A stretch of DNA of 64,000 bases, from contig CALUNW010000001.1 in assembly GCA_944322145.1 (NCBI GenBank), positions 186,001 through 250,000 of the forward strand, read 5' to 3'. The notes under the pieces were generated by a model. That model did not search any database. It saw nothing but the letters and a program-made list of their open reading frames with translations, and was not told the origin of the DNA. Numbering within the stretch: position 1 is the stretch's first letter; every line of letters starts with the position of its first letter. Below, one piece after another: positions 1 through 8,541 of this stretch. The DNA comes from an uncultured Atopobiaceae bacterium. Lineage in GTDB: Bacteria; Actinomycetota; Coriobacteriia; Coriobacteriales; Atopobiaceae. The position numbers and the translations under genes were made by a program.

Positions 1-1214
1 ACGTGGCCTTCTACAAGAAGAGCTTCGACGAGGCCGGGTTTGACCCGTACTCGGTCAAGAGCCTCGCGGACCTCGAGAAGGCCCCGTTCGTGACCAAGCA
101 GGACCTGCGCGACAACTACCCCTACGGCATGTTCGCCACGCCGCTCTCCGAGGTGAAGGAGATCCATATGTCCTCGGGCACCACCGGAGTGGCGACGGTG
201 GGCGGCTACACCCAGCATGACCTCGAGATCTGGGGCGAGTGCTTCGCGCGCGGCATCGAGTACGCAAACGGCGGCGCCGACGACGTCGTCCACGTCTGCT
301 ACGGCTACGGCCTCTTTACCGGCGGCCTGGGCGCGCACTACGGCGGCCTCTACTCCGGCGCCACGACGATCCCCATGTCCGCGGGCAACACCGAGCGCCA
401 GATCCGCGTGCTCAAGGAGATGGGCTCCACCATCATCTGCTGCACGCCGAGCTACGCCATGCACATCGCCGACACCGCCCTCGAGATGGGCCTCGACCCG
501 GCGCGCGACTTCCACCTGCGCGCGGGCATCCACGGCGCCGAGCCCTTCTCGGACAACTTCCGCCGCGACCTCGAGCGCAAGCTCAACTACCACGTGCTCG
601 ACGTCTACGGCCTCACCGAGACCATGGGCCCGGGCGTGGCCATCGAGTGTTGGGAGCAGAACGGCCTGCACCTGGCCGAGGACCACTTCTACGCGGAGAT
701 CATCGACCCCAACACCGGCGAGGTCCTGCCCGACGGCGAGTGGGGCGAGCTCGTGCTCACCACGATCGACCGCGAGGCGTCCCCGGTCGTGCGCTACCGC
801 ACGCGCGACATCACGCGCATCCTGCCGGGCGAGTGCGCCTGCGGCTGCACGCACCGCAGGATCGACCGCATCCACGGCCGCACCGACGACATGCTCATCA
901 TCCGCGGCGTCAACGTCTTCCCGAGCCAGATCGAGGACGTCATGAAGACGTTCCCGCAGGTCTCCTCCTGGTACCAGATCGAGATCGACACCGACCAGCG
1001 CTCGCTCGACCTCGTCACGCTCAAGGCGGAGGTCAACCCCGACTTTGGCTTCGACTCCGTCGCCGCCGTCGAGCGCCTGCAGAAGGAGATGTCCGCGCGC
1101 CTCAAGACGGCCCTTTCCGTGGGCGTCAAGGTCAAGCTCGTGGAGCCCAAGACCATCGCGCGCAGCGAGGGCAAGGCCAAGCGCATCGTCGACCTGCGAA
1201 AGGGGATCAAGTAA
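1..1214 (+). CDS. paaK: Phenylacetate-CoA ligase-type enzyme, 5' end cut by window
   Basis: AMP-forming acyl-CoA ligase of the PaaK family, which would activate an aryl or short carboxylic acid to its CoA thioester using ATP. The reading frame is open at the left edge. The GTG at 3 is internal, because about 30 N-terminal residues typical of the roughly 430-residue family are missing. Counting from that codon, the nucleotide-binding motif SSGTTG is at about residues 57-62, the YGLTETMGPG adenylate motif near 200, and the mobile C-terminal ligase domain begins around GRTDDMLIIRG near 300. The stop overlaps the next start (TAATG), so it is co-translated with an ACT-domain protein, a pairing common for PaaK homologues in anaerobes. 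Phenylacetate itself is not proven as substrate; indoleacetate or other aryl acids from amino acid fermentation are equally plausible. Confidence 0.9.
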   Translation, partial: VAFYKKSFDEAGFDPYSVKSLADLEKAPFVTKQDLRDNYPYGMFATPLSEVKEIHMSSGTTGVATVGGYTQHDLEIWGECFARGIEYANGGADDVVHVCYGYGLFTGGLGAHYGGLYSGATTIPMSAGNTERQIRVLKEMGSTIICCTPSYAMHIADTALEMGLDPARDFHLRAGIHGAEPFSDNFRRDLERKLNYHVLDVYGLTETMGPGVAIECWEQNGLHLAEDHFYAEIIDPNTGEVLPDGEWGELVLTTIDREASPVVRYRTRDITRILPGECACGCTHRRIDRIHGRTDDMLIIRGVNVFPSQIEDVMKTFPQVSSWYQIEIDTDQRSLDLVTLKAEVNPDFGFDSVAAVERLQKEMSARLKTALSVGVKVKLVEPKTIARSEGKAKRIVDLRKGIK

Positions 1215-1642
1215 TGATCGATCAGATTACGGTTTTCCTCGAGAACAAGCGCGGCCGCATCGCGTCGCTGTGCCGCACCCTCGGTGACGCCAACATCAAC
1301 ATGGCGGCGCTCTCCGTGGCTGACACCACCGAGTACGGCATCGTGCGCATCATCTGCAGCGACACCGCCGCCGCGCTGGCCGCACTCGACGCCGGCGGCT
1401 ACCGCGCCATCAAGACCAAGGTCATGGCCATCGCCGTCCCGCACCACCCGGGCGGCGCCGCCGACCTGCTCGAGAAGCTCGATGACCTCGATGTGGACAT
1501 CGAGTACTTCTACTGCTTCTCCACCACCGACGACATGGCGGTGCTGGCGCTCAAGATCGCCGACCCGGCGAGCGCCGCGGAGGCGAGCTGGGCCATCGAG
1601 AAGGCCGGCTTCCACGTCTTCGACCAGGACGAGGTCGAGTAG
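1214..1642 (+). CDS. Tandem ACT-domain protein
   Basis: 142 residues made of two ACT domains (about residues 3-70 and 72-140), the small ligand-binding fold that usually senses amino acids. There is no catalytic domain. The ATG overlaps the stop of the upstream acyl-CoA ligase by one base, so the two form one translational unit. Stand-alone double-ACT proteins next to PaaK-type ligases are a recurrent arrangement. A role as an allosteric subunit or sensor for an aryl-amino-acid-derived acid is an inference from this context. The unit ends at a strong hairpin 18 bases downstream. Confidence 0.88.
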   Translation: MIDQITVFLENKRGRIASLCRTLGDANINMAALSVADTTEYGIVRIICSDTAAALAALDAGGYRAIKTKVMAIAVPHHPGGAADLLEKLDDLDVDIEYFYCFSTTDDMAVLALKIADPASAAEASWAIEKAGFHVFDQDEVE

Positions 1643-1660
1643 CGCCCCCTTTTCCCACTC

Positions 1661-1702
1661 GGGGCTTGCCATACAATCGATGTATGGCAAGCCCCTTTAC
1701 TA
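1661..1702 (+). terminator. Palindromic terminator after the ligase/ACT operon
   Basis: Perfect 15-bp arms (1661-1675 and 1681-1695) around a 5-base loop ATCGA, followed by TTTAC. It lies 18 bases after the ACT gene stop. The arms read GGGGCTTGCCATACA and its complement. Confidence 0.75.
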
Positions 1703-1774
1703 TGTATTTTACGGTGGGGCTCTCCGCGCTTACCATGGTCCTGTACGGCAGCGCGAACCTCGGAGGCGACGATC

Positions 1775-1975
1775 ATGGTCCTTGGCATGGGCATTCCCGA
1801 GCTGGCAGTCATTCTTCTCATCGTGCTCGTGATCTTTGGGCCCAAGAACCTGCCCAAGCTCGGGTCGGCCCTCGGCAAGACCGTCAAGAGCGTTCGCGAG
1901 GGCATGGAGGAGGGCTCTGGCGACTCGGAGCCCGTCTCCGCCACGGTCGAGAAGAACGACGAGCCCGAGCAGTAG
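1775..1975 (+). CDS. tatA: Sec-independent translocase protein TatA
   Basis: 66-residue TatA/E-type protein: a short N-terminus, one transmembrane helix (about residues 9-21) and the family hinge FGPKNLPKLG followed by an amphipathic helix and an acidic tail. It would form the pore component of the twin-arginine translocase in the cytoplasmic membrane. The start at 1775 is chosen because GGAGG (1762-1766) lies 8 bases upstream; the alternative ATG at 1787 would be too far from it. No tatC lies nearby, so the partner must be elsewhere. A long perfect palindrome follows the gene. Confidence 0.9.
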   Translation: MVLGMGIPELAVILLIVLVIFGPKNLPKLGSALGKTVKSVREGMEEGSGDSEPVSATVEKNDEPEQ

Positions 1976-2011
1976 TCCTTCCTCCCAGCCCCCGGGACCC
2001 TTTCCCGCCCG

Positions 2012-2129
2012 GGGTTTTCTGCCCGTTGGGGACGTGTTTTTTCCGTCAGACCGTTTGGGACAGGCCTGTCTTCAGGCCTGTCCCAAACGGTCTGACGGAA
2101 AAAACACGTCCCCAACGGGCAGAAAACCC
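2012..2129. repeat. Perfect 57-bp-arm palindrome between convergent genes
   Basis: Arms 2012-2068 and 2073-2129 are fully complementary over 57 bases, with only the four bases 2069-2072 as loop. It fills the space between tatA (ending 1975) and the convergent LysR gene (ending 2138), so it would fold in transcripts from both sides and can act as a bidirectional terminator. Each arm contains a GGGGACGTG-type box and the stretch GTTTGGGACAGGCCTG. Confidence 0.95.
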
Positions 2130-2137
2130 GTCCCCAA

Positions 2138-2980
2138 TCAGCAGAGCTCGCCGAGGAGGGCGACGGCGCGCTCGGCGAGCGGGGAGAGCGCACGGTCGGC
2201 CTTCCAGATCACGGCGGCGCGCGTCTCGAGGTCCTTGTCGGTGACGGTCTTGATGAAGCAGTCTCCGGTGTCGCAGACGGCGAGCAGGGAGCGCGGCACG
2301 AGGCCCACTCCCAGGCCCGCCGCCGCGCAGGCGCAGGTGGCGCGGCTGTCGTCCGTCTGGCAGAAGGGACGCTCCGCGAGCAGAGCGGCCGTGCGTCGGT
2401 CGCAGGCGAGCGGCACGCCCGCAAGCTCCGAGAGGCCTACCTCCAGCTCCGCCCCGCGCTCCATGGCGTGCGGCATGACGGCGACGAGCGGCTCGGCCGG
2501 TGCGTAGCGGCAGCGCAGGCCCTGCGACGAGAAGGGCGTGCGCACGACTCCCACCTCGGCGATGCCGCCCGTGACGAGCTCGAGCACCTCCGGGACGCTC
2601 CCGCAGCGCACCTCGACCGCGACCTCCGGGGCGCGCTCTGCGAGCTCCGCGAGGCGCGCGCCCGGGGCGAGTCCCGCCGCCGAGTCGCAGACTGCGAGGC
2701 AGAGCGTGCCGGTGAGGCCCCTGCCCACGCTCGACACCTCGCGCGCCGTGGCGTTCGCCATCGCGAGGATGCGCGCGGCGCGCTCGTGGAGGAGCCGTCC
2801 CGCCTCGGTGAGGGTGACGCCGCGCGGGCCGCGGCGGACGAGCTGCGTGCCGAGCTCGCGCTCGAGCTGGGCGAGCTCGTAGGAGAGGGGAGGCTGCGAG
2901 ATGTGCAGACGCCGGGCGGCGGCGGTGATCTGCCCCTCCTCGGCGATGGCGACAAAGTACTCGAGCTGTTTGAGATTCAA
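2138..2980 (-). CDS. LysR-family transcriptional regulator
   Basis: 280 residues with the standard LysR layout: a winged helix-turn-helix at about residues 1-60 (ITAAARRLHISQPPLSYEL in the recognition region) and a periplasmic-binding-protein-like effector domain from about 90. The start is a TTG preceded by TAGGAGGG; no better-placed ATG exists. It stands alone on the minus strand, with tatA convergent on one side and a long repeat-bearing gap on its 5' side, so its target is not evident from the neighbours. Family members usually regulate a divergent gene, but the next plus-strand gene is about 350 bases away and encodes a small unknown protein. Confidence 0.9.
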   Translation of the reverse strand: MNLKQLEYFVAIAEEGQITAAARRLHISQPPLSYELAQLERELGTQLVRRGPRGVTLTEAGRLLHERAARILAMANATAREVSSVGRGLTGTLCLAVCDSAAGLAPGARLAELAERAPEVAVEVRCGSVPEVLELVTGGIAEVGVVRTPFSSQGLRCRYAPAEPLVAVMPHAMERGAELEVGLSELAGVPLACDRRTAALLAERPFCQTDDSRATCACAAAGLGVGLVPRSLLAVCDTGDCFIKTVTDKDLETRAAVIWKADRALSPLAERAVALLGELC

Positions 2981-3073
2981 AAGACCCTCCTACAGATGCA
3001 TCTGTCATAGAAACATTGTATGGCTTTGGGCCTCGACGGTCATTCTCGCCCCATCGTGGCGCCGTGCCGCGCC

Positions 3074-3137
3074 GAGCATGCCTCACGGGACAGAAACCGG
3101 GAGATGAGGGCCTGATTCTGTCCCATATGGCATGCTC
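3074..3137. repeat. GGGACAGAA-type inverted repeat, copy 1
   Basis: Arms 3074-3095 and 3116-3137, 22 bases with about four mismatches and a 20-base loop. The outer part GAGCATGCC pairs with GGCATGCTC, and the inner GGGACAGAA pairs with TTCTGTCCC. The same layout and sequence recurs at 48959-49015. The remainder of the gap 2981-3331 holds no gene. Confidence 0.8.
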
Positions 3138-3331
3138 GTCGGCGAGCGGCATTTTGTGGACGTCGTGCGAAGGCGGCCCGTGCTCGGCGCCTCGGCATAA
3201 CGAGAGATGAATCGCAGTTTAACGCTGTCTTAACGAGTCATGTAGGAGTTGTAAACGTTATGTCAAGCCCCTTTCGGTCAACGGGCCGTTTGGGTATAAC
3301 AGTCGCGTCCAACAATGAAAGGAGGGAAGGT

Positions 3332-3559
3332 ATGACCAAGATCAAGGAAATGAGCAAGCGTCAGCGCAAGGTGCTCGACGCCTGTCACAACGGCTGGTTC
3401 ATGAGCGGCGAGTATCGCGCGCTGGTGGACGGCCATGAGCGCCGCTTCTGGGCTGACAGCCAGAGGCTCCTGTTCAAGGACGTTGACGAGTGGTTCTCCT
3501 CCCACGAGCAGAACCACGCGGACTCGCACCTGCTCGTCAAGTGCGTTGCCGCAGCGTAA
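3332..3559 (+). CDS. Small conserved-looking protein of unknown function
   Basis: 75 residues, rich in charged and aromatic residues, no membrane segment, no cysteine cluster apart from isolated Cys. It is not recognised. The start at 3332 is chosen over the upstream ATG at 3260 because AGGAGGGAAGG sits immediately before it. A TATAAC -10-like box at 3295-3300 lies in the leader. A strong intrinsic terminator follows the stop, so this looks like a monocistronic, efficiently expressed gene. Confidence 0.7.
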   Translation: MTKIKEMSKRQRKVLDACHNGWFMSGEYRALVDGHERRFWADSQRLLFKDVDEWFSSHEQNHADSHLLVKCVAAA

Positions 3560-3585
3560 GCGACACAGCATCCCACTTTGGGAGG

Positions 3586-3610
3586 AGGAGCCTGCGGGCT
3601 CCTTTTTCTT
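3586..3610 (+). terminator. Intrinsic terminator after the small protein gene
   Basis: Stem AGGAGCC/GGCTCCT (3586-3592 and 3597-3603) with a 4-base loop and a following run TTTTCTTT. Confidence 0.85.
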
Positions 3611-3646
3611 TGCCTCGATACCGTGATGCCGCGCTGCGAGGGCACG

Positions 3647-4807
3647 TCACGCTCGGGCGTGCGCGAGCAGCAGGGCGAGAATGACGGAGAGCCCGCGGCG
3701 CAGGCTGTCCTTCTCGACCCACTCCTCGCGCGTGTGGAGCAGGTCGCCCTCGACGGTGCCCACGGTGTGGGCGGGGATGCCGAGCGAGAACGGGATGTTG
3801 GCGTCGGTGGAGGACTCCTGGTGCGTGGGCTCCACGCCCGCGAGCTCGCGCAGGACCTCGTCGGTGCGCGCGATGAGGTCCCACTGGCCCTCGGGCACGT
3901 GCTCGCCGGAGGCGGGGCGCCGCCCGATGAGCTTGGCGTCGATGCGCGTGCCCGCCTTGAGGTGCTCCTCCACGAGCACCACGAAGTTCCCGTACATCTG
4001 CTCGAGGCACGCCTCGGAGGCAGAGCGGTACTCCACGAGCACGCTCGCGTCCTCTGCGATCGAGTTGACCGTGGTGCCGCCCACGAAGCGCCCCACGTTG
4101 ATGGTGGTCTTTGCCTCCGTGGGCAGGTCGAGCGCATAGAGGTCCTCGATGAAGGAGCACAGCGCCTCGATCGCGTTGTCGCGCCCGAAGTTCTCCCAGG
4201 AGTGGCCGCCCTCGGTGTGGCACTTCACGCGCCAGCGGTGGCTGCCCACGGCCGAGACCACGTGCATGCCGAGGTAGAGGTCGAAGCTCGTGAATTCGGC
4301 GACGCGCCCGGCGTAGTGGCGGAAGAGCTCGCGCGTGCCCGCGAGGTTGCCGAGCCCCTCCTCGCAGGAGTTGGCCACGATGAGCAGGGGCCGGTCGAGC
4401 GGGACCTGATGGCGCAGCAGGTAGCGCCCGCCGAGCATGAGCCCCACGAGGTTGGCGGTGTCGTCCCCGACGCCCGGCGCGAGCAGGCGCGTCTTGGACT
4501 CGGCGAGCGGCAGCGGCTCGGTGTCGGGGAAGACCACGTCGGTGTGGGCGGCAAAGACCGCGACGCCGTCGTCGCCCCGTGCGTGCGGGCCGGCGGGAAG
4601 CGACAAGATCACGTTCTTGGCGTCGTCGATGCGGACGGACCCCACGGGCGCCCCCTGGGCGAGCCACCAGTCTCGGATGAACGCGGCGCGCCGCTCCTCG
4701 TGGCCGGAGGGGGCGGGGATCTGCGCGAGCTCGCGCAGGAGCTCGAGCTCCTCCTCGAAGCACTCGTCGGCGTAGGCCGTCGCGACCCCTTTGATCTTCT
4801 CGTCCAT
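3647..4807 (-). CDS. M20-family metallopeptidase (PepT-like)
   Basis: 386 residues. The di-zinc ligand pattern of M20/M28 peptidases is visible: His88-x-Asp90 in AAHTDVVFP, Asp115/Asp116 in GVGDDTAN, the Glu149-Glu150 pair in NSCEEGLGN, an Asp in STDAN near 340 and a late His in LLHTREEW. A dimerisation insert occupies roughly residues 185-300. This fits a cytoplasmic amino- or tripeptidase related to PepT. AGGAG precedes the ATG. The gene stands alone; the next gene on the 5' side is divergent. Confidence 0.88.
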   Translation of the reverse strand: MDEKIKGVATAYADECFEEELELLRELAQIPAPSGHEERRAAFIRDWWLAQGAPVGSVRIDDAKNVILSLPAGPHARGDDGVAVFAAHTDVVFPDTEPLPLAESKTRLLAPGVGDDTANLVGLMLGGRYLLRHQVPLDRPLLIVANSCEEGLGNLAGTRELFRHYAGRVAEFTSFDLYLGMHVVSAVGSHRWRVKCHTEGGHSWENFGRDNAIEALCSFIEDLYALDLPTEAKTTINVGRFVGGTTVNSIAEDASVLVEYRSASEACLEQMYGNFVVLVEEHLKAGTRIDAKLIGRRPASGEHVPEGQWDLIARTDEVLRELAGVEPTHQESSTDANIPFSLGIPAHTVGTVEGDLLHTREEWVEKDSLRRGLSVILALLLAHARA

Positions 4808-5204
4808 GCTGGCTGCTCCTGTGATGCGGTGCCGTTTTGCTATGAGCTTACCTTAGCCATGGCTCGTCGGGGCGCCGCAGCGACGGAGGTGTGGCACAAA
4901 AGGCGTGGTCTGGGTGGCGTGCGAGGGGTGCGCGACTAGAGGGATCCCTGTGCGTCCCTCCGTTGGAGGCGTTACGCCAGATGATGCTCGTCGGCTTGCG
5001 GGGTGTTTGGCAGTCAGATGCTCAGATAAGGCAAATAGTGACACAGCTACTCCCTAAACGGTGCCCCTTCGCTTGCACCCGCACGCTTCCGCCGAGAAGT
5101 ACGCGCCGTCCGCGGAGCGTCGCGTCTCACGGCGTGTTAGGCGGGGCATACTACCCCGCGGAACGCCGGGCTTCCGGCACGCAACGACCCGAGGGGGAAC
5201 ACAG
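4808..5204. other. Divergent intergenic region, no gene
   Basis: About 400 bases between the divergent peptidase and lactaldehyde reductase genes. No coding frame with a start and ribosome site is evident. It contains a CGAGAAG heptamer near 5093 and a GC hairpin at 5141-5159 (GCGGGG/CCCCGC, 7-base loop). It presumably carries both promoters, but no convincing -35/-10 pair can be named. Confidence 0.5.
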
Positions 5205-6368
5205 ATGGCAGTCAACCGCTTCGTCCTCAACAACATCTCCTATCATGGCTCCGGCGCGATCAAGGAGATCCCCGGCGAGCTCACCCGCCGCGGCTACCAG
5301 AAGGCCTTCGTCTGCTCCGACCCCGACCTCGTGAAGTTTGGCGTCGTGGCCAAGGTGACCGACCTGCTCGACGAGGCCGGCGTCGCCTGGGAGCTCTTCT
5401 CCGAGATCAAGCCCAACCCCACGATCAAGAACGTCCAGAACGGCGTCGAGGCGTACAAGGCGTCCGGCGCTGACTGCATCGTCACCATCGGCGGCGGCTC
5501 CTCGATGGACACCGCCAAGGGCATTGGCATCATCGTGGCCAACCCCGAGTTCGCCGACGTCGTCTCCCTCGAGGGCGTGGCGCCCACCAAGAACCACGCC
5601 GTCTTCACCATCGCCGTGCCCACCACCGCCGGCACCGCGGCAGAGGTCACGATCAACTACGTGATCACCGACCCCGAGAAGGTCCGCAAGTTCGTGTGCG
5701 TCGACGTCAACGACATCCCCGACGTGGCCGTCGTCGACCCCGACATGATGGCCTCGATGCCTGCCGGCCTCACCGCCGCCACTGGCATGGACGCGCTCAC
5801 GCACGCCATCGAGGGCTACACCACCCAGGGCGCCTGGGAGCTCTCCGACATGTTCCACTACAAGGCCATCCAGCTTATCTCCCAGCACCTGCGCGACGCC
5901 GTGGCCGAGGCCAAGAGCGGGCAGTCGGGCTCCGGCCGCGAGGGCATGGCGCTGGCGCAGTACATCGCCGGCATGGGCTTCTCCAACGTGGGCCTGGGCA
6001 TCGACCACGCGATGGCGCACACCCTCTCCGCACACTACGACACCCCGCACGGCGTTGCCTGCGCGATGCTGCTGCCCGTTGCCATGGAGTACAACAAGCC
6101 CGTCGTGACCAAGCGCCTCGCCGAGGTGGCCGTCGCCATGGGCGTGGACACCACCGGCATGACCGACGACGAGGCCGCCGACGCCGCCATCGCCGCCGTG
6201 CGCCAGCTCTCCGCCGACGTCAACATCAAGCCGACCTGCGACGGCCTGGTCGAGGCCGACCTCGACCAGCTCGCCGACGACGCGATCGCGGACGCCTGCT
6301 TCCCGGGCAACCCGCGCGAGGCCGACCACGCCGCCGTGGTGGAGCTCTTCCGCAAGGTCATGGCGTAG
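5205..6368 (+). CDS. fucO: Lactaldehyde reductase / iron-containing alcohol dehydrogenase
   Basis: 387 residues, collinear with FucO. GGGSSMDTAKG is at about residues 96-106 (nucleotide binding), and the Fe(II) ligands are Asp196, His200, His268 and His282, in ATGMDALTH, IDHAMAH and DTPHG. The blocks NPEFADV, SLEG and PTTAGTAAEVTINYVIT are the FucO-type signature, so lactaldehyde/1,2-propanediol interconversion with NAD(H) is the best call. Other fucose or rhamnose genes are not adjacent, so a more general alcohol dehydrogenase role is possible. The start is preceded by GAGGGGGAAC. A long inverted repeat lies just after the stop. Confidence 0.88.
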   Translation: MAVNRFVLNNISYHGSGAIKEIPGELTRRGYQKAFVCSDPDLVKFGVVAKVTDLLDEAGVAWELFSEIKPNPTIKNVQNGVEAYKASGADCIVTIGGGSSMDTAKGIGIIVANPEFADVVSLEGVAPTKNHAVFTIAVPTTAGTAAEVTINYVITDPEKVRKFVCVDVNDIPDVAVVDPDMMASMPAGLTAATGMDALTHAIEGYTTQGAWELSDMFHYKAIQLISQHLRDAVAEAKSGQSGSGREGMALAQYIAGMGFSNVGLGIDHAMAHTLSAHYDTPHGVACAMLLPVAMEYNKPVVTKRLAEVAVAMGVDTTGMTDDEAADAAIAAVRQLSADVNIKPTCDGLVEADLDQLADDAIADACFPGNPREADHAAVVELFRKVMA

Positions 6369-6394
6369 ATCTCGCATTTGCTCCCTGACGCGTA

Positions 6395-6467
6395 GGGCCT
6401 GCCCCTTTGCACGCATGTTGCTTCGCGCGTTGCGCTCAGAAAACATGCTTAGCAAAGGGGCGGGCCC
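6395..6467. repeat. Inverted repeat downstream of fucO
   Basis: Imperfect 25-base arms (6395-6419 and 6442-6467): GGCCTGCCCCTTTGC pairs with GCAAAGGGGCGGGCC, then CATGTT with AACATG, around a GC-rich centre containing a second small palindrome. It has no T tract but sits at a gene end and may terminate transcription. Confidence 0.7.
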
Positions 6468-6526
6468 GTCATGTCACAATGGGCTCGGACCGGAAGGGTC
6501 TGACTGGTGAGAGGAGCGATGCTGAG

Positions 6527-7696
6527 GTGGCGGACGTTCGGGACTACCTGGAGCTGAGGGGCGACATCACGCTCGGGGAGCGGCCGTTCAACGACGTGGA
6601 CGCCCTCGCCCTGGCGACGCTTGCGTACCTTGACCTCTCGGGGGTCGTGGGCGGCCCCGGCGAGCGGGGCGTGCGGCTCACGGACGCGTGCGGCGAGCTG
6701 CTCGCCCGCTCGGGCGGCGACGTGGCGTCGCGCGTCCGCTCGCTCGCGACGATCGACGAGCGCTTCGTCGTGGCGCTCGGGGGGTCGGCGCGACTCGGCG
6801 ACGCCGTCCTGCGCGACTACGTGGACGTGCGCGACGACGAGCGCGTCATGCAGTTCTCTGCCGTGACCGCAGACCTCGAGGGCGGCGAGACCTACGTCGC
6901 CTTTCGCGGGACCGACACCACCCTCGTCGGGTGGCGCGAGAACTTCGTCCTGAGCTTTGACGTGACGCAGGCGCAGCGCGCCGCGGCGGGGTATCTCGCC
7001 CGGGAGCTCGAGCGCGCGGCTCGTGCGGGCTCCCGCGTGTGCGTGGGCGGGCACTCCAAGGGCGGAAACCTCGCGGCGTTTGCCGCGGCGTCGTGCCCGG
7101 TGGCGCTCTCGGGCTTGATAGAGCGCGCCTACAGCTTCGACGGGCCCGGCATGGACCGCTCCGTCATGCCCGTGAGCTGCCACGACGTGATGGGGGAGCG
7201 CTACTCCAAGATCATCCCCGCCTACAGCGTGGTGGGGAGGCTCTTCAGCGACGACGCGCCGGCGGCCATAGTGGCGAGCTCCGCCGAGCGCAGCCTCCAG
7301 CACGACCCGCTCACGTGGCAGGTGGGGCCGGCGGGCTTCGTCGAGGCGGACGGGCCGGACCCGGAGTGCCTCGTCGTGGCGCGGTCCTTCTCGGCGTGGC
7401 TCGGGAGGCTGGGGCCCGACGACCGCCGCCAGCTCACGACCGAGCTCTTCGACGCCCTGGAGGCCGGGGGAGCGGTGACGTTCGAGGACATCTTCTCGAG
7501 CGCGTCCGCCACGCGCGACGTGATGGCCGCCCTGGGCGGGGTCGACCCCCGCACGCGCGAGATGATGCTCGGGCTCGTGCGCGAGCTCGTCGGAGCCGGC
7601 GCCGCCGCGACGCGCGACGCCGTGGTGCGCGGGGTGTCCGAGGTAGCCGCCGACGTGACGCGGCGCGTGACCGGGCGCGCGCCGGGCGAGGAGTGA
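6527..7696 (+). CDS. DUF2974 (Mbeg1-like) lipase-fold protein
   Basis: About 389 residues with the alpha/beta-hydrolase pattern of the Mbeg1-like family: an N-terminal YLELRGDITL/PFNDVDALALATLAYLDL segment, FRGTD in the middle, and the nucleophile elbow GGHSKGGNLA carrying the likely catalytic Ser. The GTG at 6527 is preferred because GAGAGGAG lies about 10 bases upstream and the protein then begins as family members do; an in-frame ATG at 6479 is an alternative. Substrate is unknown; intracellular lipase-like or esterase activity is an inference. It runs convergently into the holin-like gene with three bases between the stops. Confidence 0.8.
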   Translation: MADVRDYLELRGDITLGERPFNDVDALALATLAYLDLSGVVGGPGERGVRLTDACGELLARSGGDVASRVRSLATIDERFVVALGGSARLGDAVLRDYVDVRDDERVMQFSAVTADLEGGETYVAFRGTDTTLVGWRENFVLSFDVTQAQRAAAGYLARELERAARAGSRVCVGGHSKGGNLAAFAAASCPVALSGLIERAYSFDGPGMDRSVMPVSCHDVMGERYSKIIPAYSVVGRLFSDDAPAAIVASSAERSLQHDPLTWQVGPAGFVEADGPDPECLVVARSFSAWLGRLGPDDRRQLTTELFDALEAGGAVTFEDIFSSASATRDVMAALGGVDPRTREMMLGLVRELVGAGAAATRDAVVRGVSEVAADVTRRVTGRAPGEE

Positions 7697-7699
7697 GGG

Positions 7700-8062
7700 C
7701 TACTCGTCGCCCACGACGCCGGAGAGCAGCATGCTCACCACGGATATCACGACCGCGCCGAGGATGGCGGAGAAGAGCGAGTCGATGGCGATGCCCGCGT
7801 GGAAGATGTTGCGCGAGAGCCAGCTCGCGAGCTCGAGCACGAAGGCGTTCACGATCAGGTAGAAGATACCGAGCGTGGCTATGGTGAAGGGGATGGCGAG
7901 CGCCTGCAGGACGGGCTTGACGGTGGCGTTGAGCAGCGCGAGCACGAGCGCGCAGAACACCGCCCCCACCCAGGTGCCGCCCACGGGCACGATGCCCGGA
8001 ACGAGCCAGATGGCCACGGCGCAGGCGATGGTGGTGACGACCCAGCGTGCGAGAAAGCTCAT
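7700..8062 (-). CDS. Phage-holin-like (YvlD-type) integral membrane protein
   Basis: 120 residues with about four transmembrane segments (near 5-22, 30-48, 56-80 and 92-115) and the family block LNATVKPVLQALAIPFTIATLG. This matches the YvlD/mycobacteriophage holin IV family of small bacterial membrane proteins. There are no phage genes around, so this is a chromosomal family member of unknown role, possibly envelope stress related. The start has an AGGAGGT box upstream on the minus strand. Confidence 0.8.
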   Translation of the reverse strand: MSFLARWVVTTIACAVAIWLVPGIVPVGGTWVGAVFCALVLALLNATVKPVLQALAIPFTIATLGIFYLIVNAFVLELASWLSRNIFHAGIAIDSLFSAILGAVVISVVSMLLSGVVGDE

Positions 8063-8165
8063 GACGACCTCCTTGTTGTCTTGTGGATAGGGTACCCGAA
8101 CCTCCTCGCGCCCAGCGCTTTAATCGGCTAAAGTGTCTCAAGGAGGAAAAAGGAGAGGGGCAGGC

Positions 8166-8453
8166 ATGGCGCACGCGGACGAGAGAAACGACGAGCTCGA
8201 GAGGCTGGCCCGCGCCCTTTGCGCGCTCAGGACGCCCGAGGAGGCCCGCTCCCTGCTTGCCGACCTCTGCACCCCGCGCGAGCTCGCCGACCTGTCGCAG
8301 CGCCTCGAGGTCGCGCGCCTGCTCGCGGGCGGCCGCTCCTACGTCGACGTCTCGCGCGCGACGGGAGCCTCGTCCACCACGGTGAGCCGCGTCTCCAAGT
8401 GTCTCAACGGCCCGGGCGGCGGGTACCGGGCGGTGCTCGGGCGGCTCGACTGA
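8166..8453 (+). CDS. TrpR-like protein, YerC/YecD family
   Basis: 95 residues, helical, with the TrpR-type helix-turn-helix: ELADLSQRLEVARLLAGG followed by SYVDVSRATGASSTTVSRVSK. YerC/YecD proteins are predicted DNA-binding regulators of unknown target. The start at 8166 follows GGAGAGGGG; the longer frame from 8133 lacks that support. A terminator follows directly, and addB starts 88 bases on. Confidence 0.85.
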   Translation: MAHADERNDELERLARALCALRTPEEARSLLADLCTPRELADLSQRLEVARLLAGGRSYVDVSRATGASSTTVSRVSKCLNGPGGGYRAVLGRLD

Positions 8454-8455
8454 GC

Positions 8456-8483
8456 GCCCGCCTCGCGGCGGCGGGCGGTTTCT
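8456..8483 (+). terminator. Terminator between the TrpR-like gene and addB
   Basis: Stem GCCCGCC (8456-8462) with GGCGGGC (8470-8476), followed by GGTTTCTG. Confidence 0.6.
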
Positions 8484-8541
8484 GTCCGGTCGCTGCGCTA
8501 CGATTTCTGGCGAGAAGAACGTCGAGGCAGAGAGGGAACTC

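Noticed and set aside
7700-8062. Prophage holin
   Set aside because: No lysis or structural phage genes nearby; the protein fits the chromosomal YvlD-type family.
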